In this document: positions 56,332 to 64,000 of the stretch, one piece after another | How the letters are laid out: every line of letters starts with the position of its first letter | Position numbering within the stretch: position 1 is the first letter of the stretch | Assembly: GCF_029360725.1 (NCBI RefSeq) | Contig: NZ_JARKMY010000019.1 | Location: forward strand, 340,945 to 404,944 | Length of the DNA: 64,000 bases | From: Chryseolinea sp. H1M3-3 | Lineage (GTDB): Bacteria > Bacteroidota > Bacteroidia > Cytophagales > Cyclobacteriaceae | Reading direction: 5' to 3' | Made by a program: the position numbers and the translations under genes | The notes under the pieces: model-generated | Told to the model about the DNA's origin: nothing | The model's input: only the letters and a program-made list of their open reading frames with translations | The model's database searches: none

Positions 56332-59300
56332 ATGCCTGTTGTCGTAAATCGAACAAGAGTTATAGCTGTACTAGCATTGTTGCTATGCATTCTTCATGCG
56401 TATGCACAAACTATTCCTGCCGGCTTGCCGGATCAAATACCGGATAGAATAATCATTCATTACGAAAGTCGGGGTAAAGCAGCATCCAAAGGCCGGGAAA
56501 TAATTTCGGAACATCGCAAGTTAACGGGTTTGGTTTCGGATAAATTAAAAGTACCGATAAAAGATCACAGCCCGGCGTTCCCCGGCATCGTAGATCAAAT
56601 GATTCGCCTTAATTCCACGGAGACGGATCTGCCTAAAGATCTCAGTAAAAGATTGCGAAATAAAAGACCGTCACCTGTTAAGTCAAGCCTGTCCAAATCG
56701 ATTGTCGTAAAACTCAACAGGAACGAGAATATTCAGTTTCTGATAGATCAAATTAACAACGACAAGACATTCTTACAAGCATCGGGGTTCGTCAATATTC
56801 GTGCGGAGCGCATCAATCTTTTTTATGTCAATGCTACGCCAAATGATCCAATGTTTTCTTCTCAATGGTCACATGCAAAAACCGGCGCTACCGAGGCTTG
56901 GGATGTTGAAACCGGTGATGTTGAAACTGTGATTGGCATTATTGATACAGGTATCGACGCCTATCACGAAGATTTGCGTGCCAACATACATGACACGGGA
57001 TATGATTTCGTTGACATAGACACGGCCCTGTTCAAAAGTTATGGGTACCAGTTTTTGGAGGGTGAGGACTACACGGTGCCGGATAACAATCCAGCGGATT
57101 ACAATGGACACGGAACCCATGTCGCTGGAATTGCAGCCGGTGTGGGAGACAATAACGTTGGCATATCCGGTGTTTGTCACAACTGTTCTATCTTACCTGT
57201 ACGGGCAGGCTGCAGCATATTATATTTCGGTGCAGAATATGGCATCTTACCCGATGATGCGATCGCGAACGCGATTGTATATGCTACTGATAATGGTGCA
57301 GATATCATTAACATGAGTTTTGGGGGCAGAGGATCCTTTACCATAAAGAGCGCTATTGATTATGCGTATGCCCAAGGTGTGATCCTCGTGGCGGCCGCAG
57401 GTAATTACAGCACGAGCGACAAATATTATCCAGGCGGTTACGATGAAGTAGTAGCTGTTGCATCCTCAGATCGATACGACAACCTTTCTTATTTTTCCAA
57501 TTATGGAAGTTGGGTGGATATCGTTGCACCGGGACATGATATCCTGTCAACGGTCCCTTCTGTGGGAAGCCAGGCAGGTACTAATGGATATAAGGAACTC
57601 AGCGGTACATCCATGGCGTCTCCGTATATCGCTGGCGTTGCGGGCCTTCTCAAATCCAAGAATCCTTCTTTGACAAGGGAAGAAATTATTTCAACCCTAT
57701 ATAACACCGCTGATAATATTGACGCGCTTAATCCATCGTATGTTTCTTTGCTAGGATACGGGCGGGTGAATGTAAGTAAGGCCATCGCAAATATGGTCGG
57801 GCCGAACATCGTTTTCAATGGCACTGACATCACAGAAATCATCGGTAACAAAGACGGAAATATCAATGCCGGTGAACAAATTTCACTGGTGGTAAATCTT
57901 CAAAATACGTGGCGTACGGCAGATATGGTTAGTGCCACACTTAGCAGCGATGATTCAAACGTTTCAATTTCTCAAACTGTTGGATATTACCAGAGCATTC
58001 CCGGAGGAAGTATTAAAGGTAATACCGACACCCCCTTTATTTTCACAATCAGTTCTTCCATTCCTCCTAATCATAAGATTGCTTTCAGTCTTGAGATCAA
58101 TTATGACGAAGAAATAAAGAACGTTGCGTTCGAACTCGAAACGGTAGGACCAAAGAAATTCGAAGTTCCAGGGATTTACCAAACGATACAGGCAGCCATT
58201 AATGCAGCATCAGACGGTGACATCATCACCGTAAGTCCTGGAGTTTACTACGAAAACATTGACTTCATCGGAAAAGATATTTCGGTGGTGTCTTTATATC
58301 ATTCAACAGGCGACTCAAGTTATATCGAAAAAACGATCATCGATGGTTCGAAGCCGGTAAATGCCACCAAGGGCACCGTTGTGACTTTTGTGAGTGGGGA
58401 AACTGCGTCGGCTTTATTGTCTGGATTTACAATCAGGAAAGGAAGCGGCACTTCGAACACATATTCCGGAGGCGGGGGTATATTAAGCGTTGGATCCAGC
58501 CCTGTATTACAAAATCTTGTTATCAAAGAGAATACTGTAGCAGCAGGTAGCGGTGCCGGAATTTTTGTTTCCGGCGGTATGCCGACATTAAAAAACCTAA
58601 TTCTGAAAGACAATAGAAATTCGGCCGGAATTTATGTGGCCAATGTTACTCGTCCCGATGAGATCATGATGCGAAATGTCCGGGTTATTCGGTCCATCGA
58701 CAATGATGGCATTTATGTTTCGTCATCGAATGTAAAATTAAGGAACATCATCATTGAAGATTGCACCGGAACAATTGCCACAGGGTTATTTGCCATTCGC
58801 TCTACCATTGAACTGGATAGTGCCGTTATAACCGGAAACCGGCAAGGCGTTGACGCGCGCGCCAATGAAAAATTGATTATAAAGAATACGGCAATCATTG
58901 ACAATTTTCCAGGGGGTGCAATTACGAGTAACAGTACCACGCTGGAGCTTGTGAACGCTACCATTGCCGGAAACAAACTAACCAATCATTATGGTGGCGC
59001 TGGCATCTTCCTGACGAATGAAGAGAATCACCTGACGATAATCAATTCCATCTTATACAATAATTTGTGGACGAAATACAATACAGGCATCATACGCGCA
59101 GATGCAATTTCATTTTTGGATGACGGTGGGGCGCTAACGGTAGCGTATTCGAATGTTCAGGGTGGAAAAAATGGGCTTCATTTTTTTGACGGTTCATCCA
59201 AAGTTATTGTAAACTGGCTTGCAGGAAATCTGGATGCCGATCCCATCTTCTACCATCCTGAAAAAAAAGACTATCACCTTGGTTCGGGTTCACCTTGTAC

Positions 59301-62208
59301 CGCGACTGGTATAGCCTACTTCGAAACAAATGAAAAAATTTATGTTGACCTTAAGCCCGAGGAATTTGAAGGAGCGGCGCCCGATATGGGTGCATATTTA
59401 TTCAATCATCCCTATTTGAAAGCAGCCTTTACTACGGATCGGACAACGGGCAATATTCCTCTCAAAGTTCAATTCACTGATGAGTCTTATGGATTTTATA
59501 CAACGCCACCAGACACCTGGACCTGGGATTTTGGTGATGGCAATTTGTCGACGAATAAAAACCCGGTTCATGAATATAAAACCGCAGGAGATTATACGGT
59601 GAAGCTAACGATTCGAAATAATGTATATGAGGATCATGAAATAAAAGTTAGTCTTTTACACGTTGTGGATTCTGATACGTTGTATGTGGCGACTACAGGT
59701 TCAAATACCACCGGTACGGGAGCCAGAAACAAACCGTTTAAGACCATCCAGCATGGTATCGACCGAGCTGACGATGACGATGTAATATTGGTAGCGGATG
59801 GCCTATATAAGGAAAACATAAATTTTAACGGTAAGGATGTACGTGTCTCATCCCACTATCAGTTAGACAACAATACTAAACATGTTGCATCTACTATTAT
59901 CGACGGCAGCAGCAACGGCAGGGCTGTGGTATTTTCTAATAACGAAGGACCCAATGCTGGACTTTCAGGCTTAACCGTGCAAAATGGCTTTGCGAACGGC
60001 AATAATTATCCCGCATATTATGGTGGCGGAATTTTTATCGAAAATTCCAATCCCACTATAGTTGATGTACTTGTTAAAAATAATAAATCGAACTATCGCG
60101 GCGGCGGCATTTTTATAGAAAATGGCGATCCTCGCTTAGAGCGGGTAACGGTACAGTCAAATGAGTCCGTATTTAACTACAGTGAGGGTGGTGGTATTTA
60201 CATTTCTCAATCCAAGAGTGTCATTAAAGATACGAAGATTGTTTCCAATCGTTCGGGCAATAACGGTGGCGGATTATTTCTGGGATATTTAGCTGCGCCG
60301 GATATTCAAAATCTGACAATTCAAAACAACACTGCGGTGAACGGCGGTGGGGGCTTACATATTGAATCAAACAACCTGGAATTGTCAGCGATGTATATTC
60401 TTAACAATACTGCTGCAAACGGGGGAGGTGTCTACAGCTCTTTTTCCAATAACACTATTCGCTATTCCGTCGTTTCAAAAAACAGTGCAACCCACGGCGG
60501 TGGAATTTATTATACCGGGAATAGTGCAAACCCCAAACTCGATCATGTTACCTTATATAATAACGCGGCAACTACTGGTCGGGAGGTTTATACACAGTTT
60601 ACTTCCAAAGTGTATATTTCCAACGCCATTCTTTGGAACAATACTGACAATGTAATCTTCGGAAATGCATTTATTTCCTATTCGGACGTAAAAGGAGGTC
60701 GAGCTGGAACAGGAAATATAAATGCGAATCCTAAGTTGAAAGACCCTGTAAACGATGACTATTCATTAACCTATTCTTCGCCTTGCATTGATGCCGGCGA
60801 TCCATCTTCTAGTCCCGATGCCAATGCAACGAGAGCGGATATGGGTGCCTACTATTATGGACTGCCAATTATTGAAGGTGTCCTGGAAGCGATCACGATG
60901 CCGGAGGATACTGAAAGAGAAATTTCAATATCAAATTTTAAAGTGAAAAACGTTGGTAATGATTTTCCCGCCACCTATTCACTTAAGTTACATGCCGGGC
61001 AGAATTACACGGTTTTGGAGCAAACAATCAGGCCATCACCAAACTTCAATGGGCCCCTTATGATCCCCGTCACGCTATCGAAGGGAAACACAACGAGTGA
61101 GGTATACGATCTGTTGGTGACAGTCACTGCCGTGAATGACGCTCCAGTAATTCTAGACCATGAATCCATTACGACGATGGAAGATGTAAGTATAACGATG
61201 AAGATTTCAGATCTAAAAATAGCGGATGTCGACGGTGATAATTTCTTTCTAAAAATCTTACCTGGATTTAACTATGCTGTTGAGGGTACATTGGTTACTC
61301 CATTGGAGAATTTTTATGGAATGCTCTCCGTACCCGTTGTAGCTAACGATGGTACGAATGACAGTGAACCTTTCAACGTAAATATTACGGTTAGCCCGAT
61401 CAACGATGCACCTGTTATTGCCGGGCAGAATACGCTGAAGGTTGACGAAGACAATCAGCGCATGATCGAAATTACAGATATAGTGTTCAGCGACGTCGAT
61501 GACATCAAGGAAGATATTAATTTGCAATTGACAGCAGGCGCAAATTATTCGCTTTCTGGTTTCACCGTGACACCGGATGAAAACTACAATGGCCCGTTAT
61601 TCGTGCCCGTCGTGTTGAGTGATGGCAGTTCCGAAAGTAGTCCATACTTATTGGAAGTGATGGTTAACCCTGTCAATGATGCTCCCAAGATCCTGGGCGG
61701 TGAAAGTCTCACGCTTGAAGGCAACGGCCAATTGGAGTTGTCACTGGATCATGTAGAAGCAATTGACATCGACAACGATTTAGATGATCTACTGTTGCTT
61801 GTCCTTCCGGGCCCGGATTATACCGTGCAGAATAACACGCTACAACCGCTCGAAAATTTTAGTGGGCCATTGAAAGTAAATGTCTTGGTAAACGATGGCG
61901 AGATGGATAGTGAAGTTTTCCTGCTGGATATAGAAGTTCTCCCTTTTACCAGTATCGAAGCACAATTAAGCAACACCATTCAAGTATATCCCAACCCTGC
62001 ACAGCAATATGTCCAAATCGAATCAGGAGGTAATCAGATTAGTAACATTCAACTTTTTTCAAATGAAAGCAGGCGATTGAATATATCTCAATCATTTGAT
62101 ATCGATACAACCATTATAGATACGTCACATTTGCCAGCAGGACCATATTTGTTATGCATCCAAACCGATGAAGGTGTTGTCTGGAAAAGAATAATGATTG
62201 TAAGATAA
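56332..62208 (+). CDS. giant T9SS-secreted subtilisin with beta-helix, PKD and cadherin-like domains
   Basis: 1958 aa. Signal peptide (1 to about 26, ending AYAQ), propeptide-like region (about 27-185), S8 protease (about 190-490: Asp205 in IGIIDTG, His260 in NGHGTHVAG, Ser427 in SGTSMASP), a beta-sandwich (about 490-605), right-handed beta-helix 1 (about 613-1010), PKD domain (about 1030-1115, TWTWDFGDGN), beta-helix 2 (about 1117-1506), four cadherin-like repeats with recurring NDAPVI/K boundaries (about 1511-1870), and a T9SS type A sorting domain (about 1880-1958, YPNPAQQYVQIE, LPAGPYLLCI). Likely released to the cell surface or medium as a protease that binds polysaccharide. Confidence 0.94.
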   Translation: MPVVVNRTRVIAVLALLLCILHAYAQTIPAGLPDQIPDRIIIHYESRGKAASKGREIISEHRKLTGLVSDKLKVPIKDHSPAFPGIVDQMIRLNSTETDLPKDLSKRLRNKRPSPVKSSLSKSIVVKLNRNENIQFLIDQINNDKTFLQASGFVNIRAERINLFYVNATPNDPMFSSQWSHAKTGATEAWDVETGDVETVIGIIDTGIDAYHEDLRANIHDTGYDFVDIDTALFKSYGYQFLEGEDYTVPDNNPADYNGHGTHVAGIAAGVGDNNVGISGVCHNCSILPVRAGCSILYFGAEYGILPDDAIANAIVYATDNGADIINMSFGGRGSFTIKSAIDYAYAQGVILVAAAGNYSTSDKYYPGGYDEVVAVASSDRYDNLSYFSNYGSWVDIVAPGHDILSTVPSVGSQAGTNGYKELSGTSMASPYIAGVAGLLKSKNPSLTREEIISTLYNTADNIDALNPSYVSLLGYGRVNVSKAIANMVGPNIVFNGTDITEIIGNKDGNINAGEQISLVVNLQNTWRTADMVSATLSSDDSNVSISQTVGYYQSIPGGSIKGNTDTPFIFTISSSIPPNHKIAFSLEINYDEEIKNVAFELETVGPKKFEVPGIYQTIQAAINAASDGDIITVSPGVYYENIDFIGKDISVVSLYHSTGDSSYIEKTIIDGSKPVNATKGTVVTFVSGETASALLSGFTIRKGSGTSNTYSGGGGILSVGSSPVLQNLVIKENTVAAGSGAGIFVSGGMPTLKNLILKDNRNSAGIYVANVTRPDEIMMRNVRVIRSIDNDGIYVSSSNVKLRNIIIEDCTGTIATGLFAIRSTIELDSAVITGNRQGVDARANEKLIIKNTAIIDNFPGGAITSNSTTLELVNATIAGNKLTNHYGGAGIFLTNEENHLTIINSILYNNLWTKYNTGIIRADAISFLDDGGALTVAYSNVQGGKNGLHFFDGSSKVIVNWLAGNLDADPIFYHPEKKDYHLGSGSPCTATGIAYFETNEKIYVDLKPEEFEGAAPDMGAYLFNHPYLKAAFTTDRTTGNIPLKVQFTDESYGFYTTPPDTWTWDFGDGNLSTNKNPVHEYKTAGDYTVKLTIRNNVYEDHEIKVSLLHVVDSDTLYVATTGSNTTGTGARNKPFKTIQHGIDRADDDDVILVADGLYKENINFNGKDVRVSSHYQLDNNTKHVASTIIDGSSNGRAVVFSNNEGPNAGLSGLTVQNGFANGNNYPAYYGGGIFIENSNPTIVDVLVKNNKSNYRGGGIFIENGDPRLERVTVQSNESVFNYSEGGGIYISQSKSVIKDTKIVSNRSGNNGGGLFLGYLAAPDIQNLTIQNNTAVNGGGGLHIESNNLELSAMYILNNTAANGGGVYSSFSNNTIRYSVVSKNSATHGGGIYYTGNSANPKLDHVTLYNNAATTGREVYTQFTSKVYISNAILWNNTDNVIFGNAFISYSDVKGGRAGTGNINANPKLKDPVNDDYSLTYSSPCIDAGDPSSSPDANATRADMGAYYYGLPIIEGVLEAITMPEDTEREISISNFKVKNVGNDFPATYSLKLHAGQNYTVLEQTIRPSPNFNGPLMIPVTLSKGNTTSEVYDLLVTVTAVNDAPVILDHESITTMEDVSITMKISDLKIADVDGDNFFLKILPGFNYAVEGTLVTPLENFYGMLSVPVVANDGTNDSEPFNVNITVSPINDAPVIAGQNTLKVDEDNQRMIEITDIVFSDVDDIKEDINLQLTAGANYSLSGFTVTPDENYNGPLFVPVVLSDGSSESSPYLLEVMVNPVNDAPKILGGESLTLEGNGQLELSLDHVEAIDIDNDLDDLLLLVLPGPDYTVQNNTLQPLENFSGPLKVNVLVNDGEMDSEVFLLDIEVLPFTSIEAQLSNTIQVYPNPAQQYVQIESGGNQISNIQLFSNESRRLNISQSFDIDTTIIDTSHLPAGPYLLCIQTDEGVVWKRIMIVR

Positions 62209-62235
62209 CACCATCTCACCCTGCAGGAGCAATTC

Positions 62236-63159
62236 CTATTTTTCTATATCCTTACGCTGCTGCATCGCCATAGACGCAAGTATTGCCAGTGAAAGTGTCA
62301 GGATGATAAAAGCAAGCGATATCTCAACCGGGATTTTGTAAAAGTCAGAGACGCACATTTTGACGCCAACAAAAATTAGTATAGCGGATAGTCCGTATTT
62401 AAGATAGACGAAATATTTTTCGATTCCGGCTAAAGCAAAATAAAGCGAGCGTAATCCTAAAATCGCAAACACATTGGAAGTATAAACGATAAAGGAATCG
62501 TCAGAAACGGCCAGGATGGCGGGAATGCTGTCGACTGCAAAAATAAGATCCGTTGCTTCGATCATTACCACCACGACGAAAAGGGGAGTCGCCCACAGCA
62601 AATTATCACGTTTCACAAAAAACTTGTCTTCTTCAAAACCGGGAGTGACGCGGAACAATCTGCGAACAAATTTAACGACAGGATTTTTTTCAGGATTAAA
62701 CTTTGAGTCATCCTGTGTTAAAATCCTGATGCCCGTGAACACAAGGAAAGCCCCAAAAATATAGATCAGCCAATGGAATTTATGAATCAATTCTACACCG
62801 GCCAGGATAAAACAAACACGCATCACCAGTGCACCTAATATTCCCCAGAACAAAACTTTGTGTTGATAAGCAGGCGGTACATTGAAGTATGAAAAAATCA
62901 TGATGATGACGAAAATGTTGTCGACACTTAATGACTTTTCAATGAGATAACCGGTAAAGAATTCGAACGCCTTGGCTTCTCCCAGTTGGTAGTAAACAAA
63001 TACATTGAACAGAAAAGCCATAAACACCCAAACACAAGTCCATATGAGTGCCTCCTTCACCGTTATCGCTTTTGACTTACGGTGGAATACACCTAAGTCT
63101 AAAACGAGCATAAGCAATACAAAGACATTAAATCCTATCCAAAGGGACGTTTGACTCAT
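62236..63159 (-). CDS. TerC/Alx-family membrane protein
   Basis: About 307 aa from ATG 63157-63159 (MSQTSLWIGF); the longer start adds seven residues. Eight hydrophobic helices, with the family signature SLSVDNIFVIIMIFSYF and the second DLIFAVDSIPAILAVS, both carrying membrane Asp residues. Family members handle manganese or tellurite; E. coli Alx exports manganese under a riboswitch. I see no riboswitch-like leader in the 176 bases upstream. Convergent with the protease gene, only 27 bases away. Confidence 0.92.
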   Translation of the reverse strand: MSQTSLWIGFNVFVLLMLVLDLGVFHRKSKAITVKEALIWTCVWVFMAFLFNVFVYYQLGEAKAFEFFTGYLIEKSLSVDNIFVIIMIFSYFNVPPAYQHKVLFWGILGALVMRVCFILAGVELIHKFHWLIYIFGAFLVFTGIRILTQDDSKFNPEKNPVVKFVRRLFRVTPGFEEDKFFVKRDNLLWATPLFVVVVMIEATDLIFAVDSIPAILAVSDDSFIVYTSNVFAILGLRSLYFALAGIEKYFVYLKYGLSAILIFVGVKMCVSDFYKIPVEISLAFIILTLSLAILASMAMQQRKDIEK

Positions 63160-63380
63160 AATGTTGATGATAACACGCACAAGATATCATGTAAATAGAA
63201 CTTATAAGCATTAAATACACGAATAACGAATTACTTTCATTGGTGCTGCACAGCAGTAAAAATTCGTGCCATCGCAAATGAAAAATCTATTTAGATGGTG
63301 TCACGTTAGCAGAATTTTAATGATATTAGGTATGGTGATTTAATTTCGGTTGAAATGTGCCATTACCTAATTCTCATCTT

Positions 63381-63722
63381 ATGAAAATAATCGCGCCGGT
63401 TATAATGGCCTTGCTAATAGCAGGCTGTTCCACTGAACCTGTCTCAAATATTATCAACGTGGAGATCGCGCCAGACCAATTGAAATTGGAAAAGAGGCCC
63501 ATTAAGATCAGCAAATTTGAATCTGAACTGAAGTACATTGTCACAGCAAGGTTAAAAAAAGGAGTCAGACGGAATGACTTGACGGTGAATTTAGTGGTAG
63601 ACAATAAGACCCAACGCGGAGACATCATTGACCTGGAGACCGCGATGAGAAAGCTGAACGTTAGAAAAATTCGTTATTCGTCGGTTGATAGTGATAAACA
63701 GGTGTTGTTGAATTTAGAGTGA
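63381..63722 (+). CDS. small lipoprotein of unknown function
   Basis: About 113 aa from ATG 63381; the upstream frame adds eight residues. Lipoprotein signal MKIIAPVIMALLIAGC, Cys about 16. The mature part is short, Lys/Arg/Glu-rich, with alternating strands (ELKYIVTARLKKG, LTVNLVVDN). I recognise no family. Its stop codon is followed by repeat copy d after three bases. Divergent from TerC. Confidence 0.7.
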   Translation: MKIIAPVIMALLIAGCSTEPVSNIINVEIAPDQLKLEKRPIKISKFESELKYIVTARLKKGVRRNDLTVNLVVDNKTQRGDIIDLETAMRKLNVRKIRYSSVDSDKQVLLNLE

Positions 63723-63725
63723 TAG

Positions 63726-63761
63726 AAGTGTTGAAGTGTTGAGGTTCGAAGTGTTGAAGTT
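63726..63761 (+). repeat. 36-bp gene-boundary repeat, copy d
   Basis: Full-length copy of the interspersed repeat, on this strand reading AAGTGTTGAAGTGTTGAGG and continuing TTCGAAGTGTTGAAGTT. It starts three bases after the lipoprotein stop (63720-63722), in the same sense as copy a relative to its gene. Confidence 0.85.
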
Positions 63762-64000
63762 CCGTGCCGACGGGAGTGAGATTTGAAAGTTAAACGGGGG
63801 TAATGTTTAGGGATGACCGCGTTAAGCCGGGGCGTTCTTCAGCGCGTAATCTAACAGAATTGCCAGGCATAACTTGTAATAGCTAAGACTTGATCTGACA
63901 GTTGAGCAGGCATTCCTTCCTCACAGGCAAAGGTAGCCACCGCTCCAAAAAAGTCAAGGGCTTCGCGAGTGGCCGCGCAAAATCAACCGCACAGCCAAAG
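63762..64000. other. right-edge segment, possible coding remnant on the minus strand
   Basis: 239 bases without a complete gene. On the minus strand a 43-codon stretch (63982 down to 63851) is open and looks protein-like (FFGAVATFACEEGMPAQ, SYAWQFC), but an in-frame TGA (63983-63985) cuts it off from the window edge and it has no good start. It may be the eroded end of a gene beyond the window, or chance. Confidence 0.3.

Noticed and set aside
63181..63356. Manganese (yybP-ykoY) riboswitch before TerC
   Set aside because: Looked for because E. coli Alx has one; no matching long stem or conserved loop motif is visible in the 176-base leader.
1..64000. tRNA, rRNA and complete insertion sequences
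   Set aside because: No T-loop-like GGTTCGAATCC with acceptor pairing, no rRNA-like stretch, and no transposase or integrase coding sequence was found by reading.

Overview
The window reads as chromosome of a Bacteroidota bacterium, most probably an aerobic soil or freshwater member of the Cytophagales. The reasons are a C-terminal type IX secretion (T9SS) sorting domain on a giant secreted protease, a one-piece hybrid two-component system ending in an AraC domain, LytTR regulators with LytS-type kinases, several roughly 800-residue MacB/FtsX-like permeases without their own ATPase, signal peptides cut before AQ, and almost no Shine-Dalgarno sequences. No rRNA, tRNA, complete insertion sequence, phage, CRISPR array or cas gene was seen. 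The genus is inference.

Layout. 0.1-3.8 kb: LysR regulator plus acetyltransferase, a divergent rhodanese, a short repeat array, a TrmO-like tRNA methyltransferase and a NUDIX-type regulator. 3.9-10.1 kb: secreted carboxylesterase, large hybrid sensor, unknown lipoprotein. 10.2-16.4 kb: a tripartite efflux operon (adaptor, permease, ATPase), a gene-free structured island and an orphan permease. 16.4-18.4 kb: an exported RidA and, divergently, an exported D-amino-acid-oxidase-like flavoprotein whose domain order is circularly permuted. 18.4-24.6 kb: small membrane protein, 7TM sensor kinase, sulfatase, LytS/LytTR pair. 24.8-28.2 kb: one very large lipoprotein joining ThuA, sugar dehydrogenase, PKD, cytochrome c and carbohydrate-binding parts. 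28.5-32.9 kb: small enzymes and membrane proteins. 33-44.5 kb: three more FtsX permeases, an S41 protease, and a PadR gene behind a palindrome likely to be its operator. 44.7-53.8 kb: exported or periplasmic catabolic-looking enzymes (esterase-like protein lacking its catalytic Ser and His, molybdenum hydroxylase large subunit, lipoprotein hydrolase, phosphotriesterase-like protein, nucleoside deaminase, AraC regulator, di-haem cytochrome). 54-63.7 kb: HelD-like helicase, the 1958-residue T9SS protease, TerC membrane protein, small lipoprotein.

How it fits together. Most genes concern the cell envelope: sensing (three histidine kinases), export or lipoprotein/efflux-type permeases, and periplasmic or secreted hydrolases and oxidoreductases. 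The clearest functional pair is the exported D-amino-acid-oxidase homologue with an exported RidA: the first would release reactive imino acids and the second would hydrolyse them, both outside the cytoplasm.

Structure beyond genes. A 36-bp repeat built from degenerate 7-8 base units occurs four times, each copy touching a gene boundary. Good dyads sit in front of the PadR operon, between the NUDIX regulator and the esterase, in front of the oxidase gene, and between LysR and rhodanese. Several strong intrinsic terminators separate convergent genes.
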